This document shows, in pieces, positions 16,297 through 25,082 of a stretch of DNA of 64,000 nucleotides; the first letter of the stretch is position 1, and each line of letters opens with the position of its first letter. A program made the translations under genes and the position numbers. The notes under the pieces are model-generated. The model searched no databases, was not told the DNA's origin, and saw nothing but the letters and a program-made list of their open reading frames with translations. The stretch is from Bacillota bacterium (GTDB lineage: Bacteria > Bacillota > Clostridia > Peptostreptococcales > Anaerovoracaceae), in NCBI GenBank assembly GCA_022793795.1, contig JAAWDM010000053.1, forward strand, positions 1 through 64,000, read 5' to 3'.

Positions 16297-17562
16297 ATGA
16301 TGCTAATGATAGAAGTTTTAATCCTGCTGCTTGCAGTATATAAATTGATTCGTCCGGTGAGAAAAGGAAAAACTTTCTCATCGGTCAGACTGAGGCAGTT
16401 GTACATAGGCCTATGCCAATTAAAATATTTTCTCATTACCTTCAGCTTACTTGGATGTGCTGTTTTGCTGAACTGGACCATGTTTCATCCAGGATGGAAG
16501 GAACTTGCTGCTGTGATTTTTTGCGGTGGGGTCATAGAGGCTCTTCTTTTTTGGAGCGGTATGATTGGGATTTACCTGACCTCTGTACAGCTAGGGCTGA
16601 AATGGAGAATCATCGGCGGTTTGACAGGCATGATTCCTTTGGTCAATCTGGCTGTGCTGATGAAGCTGATTTCTATTGTTTCTGCAGAGGTGGAGTTTGA
16701 ACAGGAAAAAGCGGAACTGGATGCGGTGCGAGCAGAAAGCCAAATTTGCCAAACCAGATATCCCATTCTGCTGGTTCATGGAGTATTTTTCAGAGATTAC
16801 AAATATTTAAACTATTGGGGAAGAATTCCCAAGGAGCTTTCGCGAAACGGCGCATGTATTTACTATGGCAAACAGCAATCCGCTGCATCTGTGAAAGAGT
16901 GCGGAAGAGAATTGGCTGAGCGGATTCTGGAAATCACAGCAGAGGAGAATGAGAGTCATAAAAAGGTTAACATTATCGCTCATTCAAAAGGAGGCTTAGA
17001 CTGCCGTTATGCGGTGGCGTGCCTCGGCATGGCGCCTTATGTGGCGTCTATCACTACCATCAATACGCCCCACCATGGTTGTAAGTTTGCAGAATGGCTG
17101 CTTACCATGGCGCCGGCTAGCTTTCGCCGTTGGATTGCCAAACGGTACAATGAGACTTTGCGCCATTTGGGAGATAAAAATCCAGACTTTTTAGCAGCAG
17201 TAGAGGATTTGACCGCCTCAGGAGTAGAAAACCTGAACAGGGAGATGGCAGAGGGCGAACAGGAGGCAGCGGAACAAGTCTATTTTCAAAGCGTGGCTTC
17301 CTCCTTAAAGAAACCCAGTTATGGAAGATTTCCGCTAAATTTGACCCAGGGATTTGTAAAGTTATTTGATGGAGAAAACGACGGCTTGGTGTCCTTAGAT
17401 TCCATGAAATGGGGCAAGCGATGTTATGAGATTCGCGTTCAGGGAAAACGAGGCGTCTCCCATGGAGATGTCATCGATTTAAACCGTGAGAATATTCCAG
17501 GATTTGATGTGCGGGAGTTTTATGTTTCCCTGATAAAGGATTTAAAGGATAGGGGATTTTAA
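16297..17562 (+). CDS. Membrane-anchored alpha/beta hydrolase, lipase-like
   Basis: Three or four hydrophobic segments occupy residues 1-135, followed by a soluble alpha/beta hydrolase domain. The hydrolase part has Y-P-I-L-L-V-H-G (oxyanion region, near residue 152), the nucleophile elbow A-H-S-K-G-G (near residue 230), I-T-T-I-N-T-P-H-H-G and a late D-G-E-N-D-G-L-V and S-H-G-D that can supply the Asp and His. The pattern is that of triacylglycerol lipases and esterases such as LipA/EstA. The A-H-S form of the elbow is common in this branch. Membrane anchoring suggests a lipid or acyl substrate; with an acyl-CoA ligase in the same operon, a shared acyl metabolism is plausible but unproven. 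Confidence 0.82.
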   Translation: MMLMIEVLILLLAVYKLIRPVRKGKTFSSVRLRQLYIGLCQLKYFLITFSLLGCAVLLNWTMFHPGWKELAAVIFCGGVIEALLFWSGMIGIYLTSVQLGLKWRIIGGLTGMIPLVNLAVLMKLISIVSAEVEFEQEKAELDAVRAESQICQTRYPILLVHGVFFRDYKYLNYWGRIPKELSRNGACIYYGKQQSAASVKECGRELAERILEITAEENESHKKVNIIAHSKGGLDCRYAVACLGMAPYVASITTINTPHHGCKFAEWLLTMAPASFRRWIAKRYNETLRHLGDKNPDFLAAVEDLTASGVENLNREMAEGEQEAAEQVYFQSVASSLKKPSYGRFPLNLTQGFVKLFDGENDGLVSLDSMKWGKRCYEIRVQGKRGVSHGDVIDLNRENIPGFDVREFYVSLIKDLKDRGF

Positions 17563-18831
17563 ATGGATATGGATAGGATAGAACAGATAAATCGGGAAAA
17601 CTATATGAACAATTCCGACTATGAAAATCACCAGAGATTAGAGGCTTTGGTGTCCACTGCGCTGGATTTGGGGGAGCAACTTTTGCAGTGCGGCGGCGAA
17701 GTGGCGAGAGTGGAGGATACGATACGGAGGCTTTGTCATGCCTATGGGGCTGATAGTGTGGATGTATTTACCATCACTTCCAGTATTATTGTGACTGCTC
17801 ACTTTCAAAGCGGAGATTCCGTGACCCAAACCAGGCGTATATCTGGTCTCAAATTTAATCTTTCCGCATTGGAAGCGTTAAACGACCTTTCCAGACGGGC
17901 ATGCAGCCAGCGGGTGGAGCCGGAGGACATTGGTATGGAACTTGCCCAAATCGGTAAAATGCCCAAATATGATTTTTTGCAGACCTGCGGTATTTGGGCT
18001 TTAGTTGCATCCAGTTTTTCTATTTTTTTCGGGGGCAATCTGCTTGATGCCATTGCGGCAGGGGTGATCGCCATATTGCTCTGTATGGGACAGGCTGTAC
18101 TGACTAGATTGGAAATCAACAGCTATTTTGCCACTGTGCTGTGCAGTGTGGCGGGCGGTCTTTTGTCCAATTTAGTATTTGCAGAGTTTCCAGTAAATCC
18201 TGCTATGATTAACATTGGCGTTATTATGCTGTTGATACCTGGAATTGCTTTAACCAACTCCATACGAGATATCTTTAGCGGAGATACCATGTCAGGAATT
18301 CTTCGGTGTTGCGAGGCTTTGGTGTTAAGCGTTGCTATTGCATGGGGATTTGCGGTGACGGCATCGCCCAGTTCAGAGGCCATGACAATCTTACCGACAG
18401 TGCAACTTTTAGCTGCCATCTTTGGGTCATTGGGATTTAGCCTCCTCTTTAATGTGCGAGGAAGCAGGCTGATATGGTGCTGCCTGGGCGGCGGCGTGGC
18501 CTGGGCGGTGGTTCTTGTGTGCGAGATGATGGGCTTGAGTGAAATGATGGGGTTTTTCGTCGCTTCTATGGCTTTGACTGTCTATGGGGAGATCATGGCC
18601 AGACTGAAACACTGTCCGGTCACCATATTTGTGGCGACAGCCACCATTCCGCTGATTCCAGGAGGTAGCCTCTACAACACCATGCGGCTTGCCATGGACG
18701 AGGAATGGAGCGCCTTTTCCATTACAGGTCTTCATACGGCTATTTACGCTATTTTGATTTCAGCAGGTATTTTAGTGGTTATGACCGTAGTACATGGGGC
18801 AGATATGGTGAGGAGGAAATATCACGATTGA
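17563..18831 (+). CDS. ThrE-type threonine/serine exporter, fused two-domain form
   Basis: The 422-residue protein combines a cytoplasmic N-terminal domain (residues 20-150, including L-L-Q-C-G-G-E-V-A-R-V-E-D-T-I and V-D-V-F-T-I-T-S-S-I) with about ten membrane helices. It matches the ThrE/YjjP-YjjB exporter family, in which the two halves are separate genes in many Firmicutes but fused in others. The late I-P-G-G-S-L-Y-N-T-M motif is typical of the second half. Substrates of characterised relatives are threonine and serine, or succinate in YjjPB. The ATG follows the stop of the lipase-like gene without a gap; an in-frame ATG at 17605 is possible but less well supported. Confidence 0.87.
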   Translation: MDMDRIEQINRENYMNNSDYENHQRLEALVSTALDLGEQLLQCGGEVARVEDTIRRLCHAYGADSVDVFTITSSIIVTAHFQSGDSVTQTRRISGLKFNLSALEALNDLSRRACSQRVEPEDIGMELAQIGKMPKYDFLQTCGIWALVASSFSIFFGGNLLDAIAAGVIAILLCMGQAVLTRLEINSYFATVLCSVAGGLLSNLVFAEFPVNPAMINIGVIMLLIPGIALTNSIRDIFSGDTMSGILRCCEALVLSVAIAWGFAVTASPSSEAMTILPTVQLLAAIFGSLGFSLLFNVRGSRLIWCCLGGGVAWAVVLVCEMMGLSEMMGFFVASMALTVYGEIMARLKHCPVTIFVATATIPLIPGGSLYNTMRLAMDEEWSAFSITGLHTAIYAILISAGILVVMTVVHGADMVRRKYHD

Positions 18832-18913
18832 TATTTTCCTGGGAGTATGGCAAGATAGTAGATGAGTATTCTTGATAGAATTATCATATAATATACCAGG
18901 AGGTGATGTAGTT

Positions 18914-19351
18914 ATGTTGAATATCTATTTTGGCGATATGCCTGATGCAATTTATAATACAAATGTATATTTTCAAAACACATATAAAGACCAGTGGATT
19001 ACAGCGCCCATGTCTATAGACATGATAAAGGATGTGGACAAGTCGGATGTTGTCAGTGCAACTTTAATAGAAAGTCCCGTTCTTGGATCTATTTCTCCAA
19101 AACAATTATCTGGCGGAGTAAAGACATTATTACTGATTGCAAATGATAAGAAACATATCTTTAACGCCTCAACCTGTGGAGATAATTGTGCAAAATGGAT
19201 TTTGAAAATGGCTGAAAAAAAGAAGGTTGTGATAAATTTACGACATCTGATGGATTTTGGAGATGAGCCGTTTAAAATAAAGGTTATAAACACCAATAAG
19301 ATTGTAAAAAATATGGCTCAGCTGATTGCTGAAGCTGGAGAGTTCGTGTGA
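18914..19351 (+). CDS. DUF4869 protein of an AT-rich two-gene islet
   Basis: I set the start at ATG 18914, which has AGGAGGTGAT at 18899-18908, in place of the weak upstream start in the ORF track; this gives 145 residues. The opening M-L-N-I-Y-F-G-D-M-P, the segment L-I-E-S-P-V-L-G-S-I-S-P and F-N-A-S-T-C-G-D-N-C-A-K-W-I match the DUF4869 family as I remember it, found scattered in Clostridia. The family has no known function. The gene is followed after seven bases by a P-loop protein gene, and both are clearly richer in A and T than their neighbours, consistent with recent acquisition as a pair. Confidence 0.75.
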   Translation: MLNIYFGDMPDAIYNTNVYFQNTYKDQWITAPMSIDMIKDVDKSDVVSATLIESPVLGSISPKQLSGGVKTLLLIANDKKHIFNASTCGDNCAKWILKMAEKKKVVINLRHLMDFGDEPFKIKVINTNKIVKNMAQLIAEAGEFV

Positions 19352-19358
19352 GGTGCTT

Positions 19359-20357
19359 ATGAAGGGGATTCAGCATGTGGAAGTATCCAACAGAAGTGCA
19401 CAATTTAAATTTGATTTATATAGAAATATTACGATTGTTCGAGGAGATAGCGGAACAGGAAAAACCACTTTATATAATATGATTGCTGATTATACACGAC
19501 TTGGCTCTAAAAGTGGAGTGAATATTTCGAGCAAAAAATCGTGCGTTGCATTGGTGGATTTGGATTGGAAGAATCAATTAAAGCAGATAACAGATAGCAT
19601 TGTATTTATCGATGAAGGTTCTGACTTCATTGTCACAAAAGAATTTGCAAAAGCAATTAAAGGTACTGATAATTATTATGTGATTTTTAATAGAGAAGGC
19701 TTACATGAATTGCCTTATAGCGTTGAGGAAATTTATGAAATTAAGACCAGTGGAAGATTTCATAAATTTGAAAAAATATTTAAGGCAGCCGGGAAGCATG
19801 TATACTCTAAAAATCGGAGCCGCAAAAAATTAAAGTTTGATATCCTATTGACAGAGGATTCCAATTCAGGATACCAGTTTTTTAATCGTTATCTGAAAGA
19901 ATCAGGAATTTGCTGTGAGACGGCCGGCTCCAATTCAGCCATTTTTAAATGGCTTCTTTCCCATCCCAATAAAGTGGTTCTTGTTGTTGCAGATGGGGCT
20001 GCATTTGGCTCTGAAATTGACAGGGTGTTGAAGCTTCAAGCAACACATCCTGATTTCATCAGTGTGTGTCTGCCAGAATCATTTGAATGGTTGATTTTAA
20101 AATCAGGGCTGATTAAGGTAAGTAATCTTCATGATGTTTTAGAAAATCCAAGTGAGTACATAGAGAGTAAAAAATATTTTAGCTGGGAGAATTTCTTTGA
20201 GGATTACCTTATAAAGATTTCATCAAATATAGTGAATGGGAAATTTCAATATAAAAAGAGTAAAATTAACGATGCATATTTGATAGAAGTCAACAGCAAT
20301 AAAATTATGGAAGAGATTCCGCTTGAGAGAAATATGAAACTGCTGAAAAAAGGATGA
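19359..20357 (+). CDS. P-loop protein paired with DUF4869
   Basis: ATG 19359 has GAGGTG just upstream and fits better than the internal start in the ORF track; the protein is then 332 residues. The Walker A motif is V-R-G-D-S-G-T-G-K-T-T-L-Y (near residues 28-40), followed by a Walker B-like strand I-V-F-I-D-E-G. There is no ABC signature or helicase motif that I can see. The C-terminal half (from about 165) looks like a separate alpha/beta domain, with L-L-T-E-D-S-N-S-G-Y-Q-F-F and V-V-L-V-V-A-D-G-A-A-F-G-S-E-I, which resembles a Toprim-like or nuclease-like fold but is not certain. Codon use is AT-rich. Role unknown; a defence or toxin-antitoxin function is only one option. Confidence 0.7.
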   Translation: MKGIQHVEVSNRSAQFKFDLYRNITIVRGDSGTGKTTLYNMIADYTRLGSKSGVNISSKKSCVALVDLDWKNQLKQITDSIVFIDEGSDFIVTKEFAKAIKGTDNYYVIFNREGLHELPYSVEEIYEIKTSGRFHKFEKIFKAAGKHVYSKNRSRKKLKFDILLTEDSNSGYQFFNRYLKESGICCETAGSNSAIFKWLLSHPNKVVLVVADGAAFGSEIDRVLKLQATHPDFISVCLPESFEWLILKSGLIKVSNLHDVLENPSEYIESKKYFSWENFFEDYLIKISSNIVNGKFQYKKSKINDAYLIEVNSNKIMEEIPLERNMKLLKKG

Positions 20358-20363
20358 ATCAGA

Positions 20364-20993
20364 ATGAAAAAAACCAAACAGGAAGTGGAACAGTTAAAGA
20401 TAGATATTTTGGATGTGGCCAGGGAAATCTTTGAAAGCAAAAATTATTCTGATGTGAACATTCGGGATATTTCTGAAAAACTGGGTGTGACCCGGACGCC
20501 GATTTACTATCACTTTGACGGTAAATATGAAATTTATCAGCAGGTTACCGAAGAATACCTGGAAGAAAAGCTGGCTGTTTTTCGAGAGATTTTACAAGGG
20601 GAAAACTCCTATTACGAGAAGGTACGGCAGGATTTGACGATCTGCACCCAACAGGCGGCTTGCGAAATTGTGCTGTTCAGTGAGATTGATACCAATCCAG
20701 AATTATCTGATATATTGAAGCGGCGTAGAGAGGTTTCAGCGGCCATTTATGGATATAAGCTGGAGGCCATACGGATGGCTAAGGATAAGGGCGAAATTCG
20801 AAAGGATGCAGACGAAGCGGAGCTGGCGGCCAATTTGTATTTGCTCCATTATGGCGTCATTGAGATGAATAACGGTATGCTCCATCATTTTACGTCTCAA
20901 ATGGTAGAGAAGTTAATCACCCTTCATATTGAAAATATGAAGCACATTTATGGAGCAGAGGGTATACCCCTTGACAACAGAAAGGTTCTATAG
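20364..20993 (+). CDS. TetR/AcrR family transcriptional regulator
   Basis: The N-terminal 60 residues form a TetR helix-turn-helix: I-L-D-V-A-R-E-I-F, then V-N-I-R-D-I-S-E-K-L-G-V-T-R-T-P-I-Y-Y-H-F, the characteristic recognition helix ending Y-Y-H-F. The remaining 140 residues are the helical ligand and dimer domain. The 209-residue length is normal. Immediately downstream lie a promoter and a perfect 28-bp palindrome in front of the enoate reductase gene, so it most likely represses the reductase and AEC transporter. It begins six bases after the AT-rich islet, so the islet inserted just in front of it or shares its transcript. Confidence 0.93.
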   Translation: MKKTKQEVEQLKIDILDVAREIFESKNYSDVNIRDISEKLGVTRTPIYYHFDGKYEIYQQVTEEYLEEKLAVFREILQGENSYYEKVRQDLTICTQQAACEIVLFSEIDTNPELSDILKRRREVSAAIYGYKLEAIRMAKDKGEIRKDADEAELAANLYLLHYGVIEMNNGMLHHFTSQMVEKLITLHIENMKHIYGAEGIPLDNRKVL

Positions 20994-20999
20994 TAGACT
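20971..20999 (+). promoter_or_regulatory. Promoter of the enoate reductase-AEC transporter unit
   Basis: TTGACA (20971-20976), inside the last codons of the TetR gene, and TAGACT (20994-20999) have a 17-bp spacer. The transcription start would fall near 21006, inside the palindrome described next. Confidence 0.6.
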
Positions 21000-21026
21000 T
21001 TATTTAAACATAAGTGTTTAAATAAA
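20999..21026. promoter_or_regulatory. Perfect 12-4-12 palindrome, probable TetR operator
   Basis: TTTATTTAAACA (20999-21010) and TGTTTAAATAAA (21015-21026) are exact inverted copies separated by TAAG. The site covers the predicted transcription start and reaches the ribosome binding site (AAAGGAG) of the reductase gene. Its length and symmetry are typical of TetR-family operators, and the only nearby regulator is the TetR gene directly upstream. Confidence 0.75.
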
Positions 21027-21038
21027 AGGAGCCTCGTT

Positions 21039-22970
21039 ATGACGAAGAAAAGATATAGCTTTTTAGAACCCATTCAGATTGGAAACAGAACCTTTAAGAA
21101 CAGAATTATTTATCCGGCAATGGGAAAGCATTTAGCTACCGAAGACGGTTATGTAACGGACCGATATATCGAATATTTCCGCAGCGTAGCCCAAGGAGGG
21201 GTAGCTGCGCTGGTCACAGGTATACAGGTCATCGATCCTACCTGGCATTATATTTCTGACCGGCAGACCTGGCTTTGCCATGATAAATACATACCTGGGC
21301 TAAGGAAACTGACTGAGGCCATTCATGAGGAGGGCTGCCATATTTTCTTTCAGCCGTGGCATTCGGGACAGGCGGGACAGCCTACTGGCGTAGGCGCAGC
21401 AAAACCTAAGACTTGTAATGATTTTTCCATAGAAGAAATCCATGAGATTCAGGACATGTGGTTTCAGGCAAGCCGCAGAGCCAAAGAGGCGGGGGCAGAT
21501 GGCATTGAATTTCACTGTGCTCATACCTATTTGCCGTCTCAATTTTTGAGCCCACTGTTCAATCATAGAACCGATGAATACGGTGCAGACACCATAGAAA
21601 ATTCCATGCGCTTTAGCATTGAGATCATTGAGCGTATCAACAGAGAACTGGCCGATGATAATTTCATGGTCATCGCTAAGATTAACGGAGATGATTTTGC
21701 AGAAGGCGGTACGGACATAGAGAGAGCAAAGAAAGCCTGTGTTTTCCTTGAAAAAACAGGGGTCAAGATGATTACAGTAAATGGCGGCGGCGCCCTCACA
21801 AGAGTAGAGTGTATGAGCGATAACGGCGTGGAACCAGAGGGATGGAAGGTGCATCTGGCAGAGGCAGTAAAGTCTGTGGTAGATATTCCAGTGACAGCTT
21901 CCGGCAGTTTGCGTCATCCCGATTATGTGGATGGTATCATCAGAGAAGGAAGATGCGATTTAGCAGCCATTGGTAGAGGTATTTTCGCAGAGCGAGAATG
22001 GGTAAAGAAATGTCAGGAGGGCAGGGAGGATGAACTGCGTTACTGCATTTCATGCATGTATTGTTTTACCACAGCGCCAGATGGAATCAGCGGATGCAGC
22101 GTCAATCCCTTCGCCAAGAGAGAATTGGAAATACCAAAGATAACAAGGGATGGACATGGCAAAAAAGCGTTGGTGGTAGGCGCAGGACCTTCTGGGTTAG
22201 AGGCTGCTGTCAATCTGGCAGAACGGGGATTTTATGTGACCATAGCAGAGAAACGACATAGCATTGGCGGACTGGTGGATTATGCCATGATCCCTCCTGA
22301 TAAGAGTAAATTGGGATGGATGCTGGAATACTATGAGAAACAAATAAAACGTCTGGGTATCATACTTGAGACTGGAGTAGAGGCCGATGCATCATACATA
22401 GATAGCAAGATGCCGGATGTGGTGGTCATGGCCACAGGTTCTCATGAATTTGTACCTTCCATTCCAGGGATTGACGCGCCTGAGATTATGGGTGTCCATC
22501 AGATATTTGACCTATTTGCTGCAAGTGAGGCCGAGCGCCCACTACCTGGAGAAACGGTTATTTTAGGAGCGGGCTTGACGGGTATTGAGCTGGCTCATCT
22601 GATTCAAAGACATGGCGGACGTGTAAAGGTATTGGAACTGATGGCGGAGCCTGCATCCATGGTTATGGAGATGAAGTTAGCATTAAAAGCCGCCAGAGAA
22701 GAAGGTGTAGAGGTCTTTTACAGACAAAAAGTAACCGCTGTTTCAGATGGGGTTTTGTTTGTGGAAGATTTACAGACTCAGAGAGCTTACACATTGAAGC
22801 CTGATTATATCGTTCGCTCCATGGGGATTCGCAGCGAAAATACCCTATGGAATCGGCTGAAAGCTGAAGGTAAGCCTTACCAGATTGTGGCTGTAGGGGA
22901 TTGTAACCAAACCGGTAAGATTTCTACAGCAGTTCAGTCCGGCGCTGATGCAGCGTTGGCTGTAAAATAA
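21039..22970 (+). CDS. NADH:flavin oxidoreductase / enoate reductase (OYE-Fe-S-FAD)
   Basis: The 643-residue protein has the architecture of 2,4-dienoyl-CoA reductase and the gut BaiCD/FldZ enzymes: an old-yellow-enzyme FMN barrel (residues 1-330, opening F-L-E-P-I-Q-I-G-N-R-T-F-K-N-R and with F-H-C-A-H-T-Y-L), a 4Fe-4S segment (Cys336, 339, 342, 353), and an FAD/NAD(P) domain (V-V-G-A-G-P-S-G-L-E near 377 and I-L-G-A-G-L-T-G-I-E near 510). It reduces an activated C=C bond using NAD(P)H. The Fe-S spacing C-x2-C-x2-C-x10-C differs from the usual C-x2-C-x3-C-x11-C seen in the second copy at 31.5 kb. It is probably repressed by TetR and cotranscribed with an AEC transporter. Confidence 0.9.
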   Translation: MTKKRYSFLEPIQIGNRTFKNRIIYPAMGKHLATEDGYVTDRYIEYFRSVAQGGVAALVTGIQVIDPTWHYISDRQTWLCHDKYIPGLRKLTEAIHEEGCHIFFQPWHSGQAGQPTGVGAAKPKTCNDFSIEEIHEIQDMWFQASRRAKEAGADGIEFHCAHTYLPSQFLSPLFNHRTDEYGADTIENSMRFSIEIIERINRELADDNFMVIAKINGDDFAEGGTDIERAKKACVFLEKTGVKMITVNGGGALTRVECMSDNGVEPEGWKVHLAEAVKSVVDIPVTASGSLRHPDYVDGIIREGRCDLAAIGRGIFAEREWVKKCQEGREDELRYCISCMYCFTTAPDGISGCSVNPFAKRELEIPKITRDGHGKKALVVGAGPSGLEAAVNLAERGFYVTIAEKRHSIGGLVDYAMIPPDKSKLGWMLEYYEKQIKRLGIILETGVEADASYIDSKMPDVVVMATGSHEFVPSIPGIDAPEIMGVHQIFDLFAASEAERPLPGETVILGAGLTGIELAHLIQRHGGRVKVLELMAEPASMVMEMKLALKAAREEGVEVFYRQKVTAVSDGVLFVEDLQTQRAYTLKPDYIVRSMGIRSENTLWNRLKAEGKPYQIVAVGDCNQTGKISTAVQSGADAALAVK

Positions 22971-23010
22971 CAAGTAAGATACAAGACAGAGGAAGGAATT
23001 TAGTTTCATT

Positions 23011-23961
23011 ATGGGATTGATTTTATCTAAGATTGCTGTGGTATTTTCCATGGCGGGAATCGGGCTAGGGGCCAATAAGCTGAACATTTTGCCCACCGAA
23101 TCCAACAAATATTTAATTGCACTTTTACTTAATATTGCCACACCTTGTCTGCTCATCACTTCCATTGCAGGGAAGGAACTGACGGAAGAAACCGTATCCA
23201 TAACGGTGATTACCATGATAGGCGTAGTTCTGTGGTTTCTAATCGCTATGATTGTTGCTTACGGCGTTGCGGTAGCCCTTAAAGTACCACGGCAGGACAG
23301 AGGCGTATATATCAGCATTATCAATATGGTAAACAATGGATTTATGGGATTTCCTATCACCCAGGCTTCCTTTGGGGATGACGCTCTATATCTGATGGTG
23401 TTATGCAATATCATACTTTGCATCTGGACCTATACGGTGGGTTTTTTTCAGATTAACATCGGTACGGGAGAGTTCAATAGGGAAACCTTGAGACGGAATT
23501 TGAAGTCCATGATTAACCCATGTGCAGTCGCCTCTTTTATCGGTATTTTCTTGTTGTTTACCCAAATAAAGTTGCCTGAATTTCTCTTTTCTCTATTGGA
23601 ATCAGTGGGACAGATTTCCATTCCGCTATCCATGATTGTAGTAGGTGTACAGTTGGGGCAGAGTAACATTAAAAAGGTTATTGTAAATAAGAAGCTGGTT
23701 GTAACATCTATTTATAAACAGATTTTACAACCAATACTGACATTTCTGTGTGTAGCGTGGCTTCCTATTCCAACCCTTTGTAAGTTGGTATTGACCTTTA
23801 GTGCATGTTTTCCAGCTGCTGTTAATATGGTAGCGGTGGCTTCCTTGGAGAATCGCAATGCAACCCTGGCTTCAGAGGGGGTGGCGCTGACCACAATTTT
23901 ATCTATGATAACCCTTCCAGTAGCCATCGTTTTGCTGACTACTTGGATGGGCGGTTTGTAA
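23011..23961 (+). CDS. AEC-family permease (auxin efflux carrier type)
   Basis: The 316-residue protein has about ten membrane helices in two halves and the family features N-x-x-T/A-P near the third helix (L-L-N-I-A-T-P-C-L-L), N-N-G-F-M-G-F-P in the middle and a conserved end (L-T-T-I-L-S-M-I-T-L-P). AEC proteins export or import small carboxylates such as malate and auxin-like acids. Its position 40 bp behind the enoate reductase and in the same TetR-controlled unit suggests it moves the reductase substrate or product, probably an unsaturated or aromatic carboxylate. Confidence 0.88.
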   Translation: MGLILSKIAVVFSMAGIGLGANKLNILPTESNKYLIALLLNIATPCLLITSIAGKELTEETVSITVITMIGVVLWFLIAMIVAYGVAVALKVPRQDRGVYISIINMVNNGFMGFPITQASFGDDALYLMVLCNIILCIWTYTVGFFQINIGTGEFNRETLRRNLKSMINPCAVASFIGIFLLFTQIKLPEFLFSLLESVGQISIPLSMIVVGVQLGQSNIKKVIVNKKLVVTSIYKQILQPILTFLCVAWLPIPTLCKLVLTFSACFPAAVNMVAVASLENRNATLASEGVALTTILSMITLPVAIVLLTTWMGGL

Positions 23962-23974
23962 GAACATAGAGAAA

Positions 23975-24205
23975 CTAAGATTTAAAGATGATCAGGTCTT
24001 CGCCCACAACTATGATAGAATTCCAGGGAAGCTGCAAATCTCCTTTCATTCGGATGCCTGATTGGCTTTGAAAGTCAGGTACCAGAAGAGAGTGGATAAC
24101 GCCGGTTCTTTCATCGAAGAGCATTTCCGCATCCCAGAGTTTGCCATGAAGGCTGCCTTTGGATAAATCTACGATTTCTTTATCTCCAATTTCACTTAAA
24201 AGCAT
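23975..24205 (-). CDS. YlmC/YmxH-family PRC-barrel sporulation protein
   Basis: The 76-residue protein is a single PRC-barrel: M-L-L-S-E-I-G-D-K-E-I-V-D-L, then G-x-L-W-D-A-E-M-L-F-D, and I-P/L-P-W-N-S-I-I-V-V-G-E-D-L-I near the end. This is the pattern of the YlmC/YmxH family, small proteins conserved in endospore formers. The function is not known in molecular terms. On the minus strand it converges with the AEC gene and diverges from tepA; in B. subtilis ymxH and tepA also lie in one region, so the neighbourhood looks ancestral. A ribosome binding site (AAAGGAG) is present on the minus strand before the start. Confidence 0.87.
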   Translation of the reverse strand: MLLSEIGDKEIVDLSKGSLHGKLWDAEMLFDERTGVIHSLLVPDFQSQSGIRMKGDLQLPWNSIIVVGEDLIIFKS

Positions 24206-24276
24206 AAAAGTCTCTCCTTTGCTAAATAATAAGGGTACAAGATTATACGAAATTATACGAAATGAGGACGAGAATT

Positions 24277-25023
24277 ATGAGTGATGAAAGAGAAAAGGAC
24301 AAGGATCAGGAGAAAGAGAAGGGAAAGGGAACGGAACAGGGCGGTGATGATTCAGTAGATCTGATTAAGGAACTGGGCGTACTTGGCAGCGGCGGCAGTT
24401 TTCAAAGCGATTACCAATACCTTTCCATCATCGGCTGTGTGGAAGGACACATGGTCATGAGCCAGGAAAACAAAACCACCAAATATGAGCATTTGATTCC
24501 AGAACTGATTGCAGTGGAGGAAAATCCTAAGATTAAAGGTTTACTACTCATACTCAATACAGTAGGCGGCGATGTGGAGGCAGGCCTTGCTCTGGCTGAA
24601 CTGATAGCGGGCATTTCTAAACCCACGGTATCTCTGGTCATTGGAGGAGGTCACAGTATTGGGATTCCCCTGGCGGTTTCTACAGATTATTCCTTTGTGG
24701 CAAAATCGGCAACCATGACCTTGCATCCGATCCGCACATCGGGAACGCTGATTACTGCCGAACCCACATTTTCCTATATGAAAAAGACCCAGGAGCGGGT
24801 AGTGGATTTTATTGTAGAACATTCCCATGCAAAGGAATCGGTAATCAATGAGAAGATGAACTGCACTTCTAATATGGCCAACGATGTTGGAACCCTGCTC
24901 TTTGGGCCAGAGGCAGTGGAAATCGGACTCATTGATGAGATTGGATCTCTTACCCAGGCTTTGGCAAAACTAAAAGAGATGGTAAAGGATGCTGAAGAAA
25001 AGGAAGAACAGGAAAAGGATTGA
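24277..25023 (+). CDS. tepA: TepA/ClpP-like serine protease
   Basis: I choose ATG 24277 (GAGGA eight bases upstream), giving 248 residues. After a highly charged leader (residues 1-25), the domain has the ClpP/crotonase fold with I-G-G-G-H-S-I-G, containing the nucleophilic serine, and T-L-H-P-I-R-T, containing the catalytic histidine. In B. subtilis TepA (YmfB) has been linked to protein translocation and sporulation. The fold is close to ClpP but the protein lacks the ClpX-docking region typical of ClpP. It stands alone on the plus strand, divergent from the ylmC/ymxH gene. Confidence 0.87.
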   Translation: MSDEREKDKDQEKEKGKGTEQGGDDSVDLIKELGVLGSGGSFQSDYQYLSIIGCVEGHMVMSQENKTTKYEHLIPELIAVEENPKIKGLLLILNTVGGDVEAGLALAELIAGISKPTVSLVIGGGHSIGIPLAVSTDYSFVAKSATMTLHPIRTSGTLITAEPTFSYMKKTQERVVDFIVEHSHAKESVINEKMNCTSNMANDVGTLLFGPEAVEIGLIDEIGSLTQALAKLKEMVKDAEEKEEQEKD

Positions 25024-25082
25024 TAGGATGAGTTGAAAAGAATCCTGTCTCCTCCATGTGAATTCCAATTTGAGAGGTATTT

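Noticed and set aside
18872-18913. Longer start for the DUF4869 gene
   Set aside because: The AGGAGGTGAT site and the family's usual first residues favour ATG 18914.
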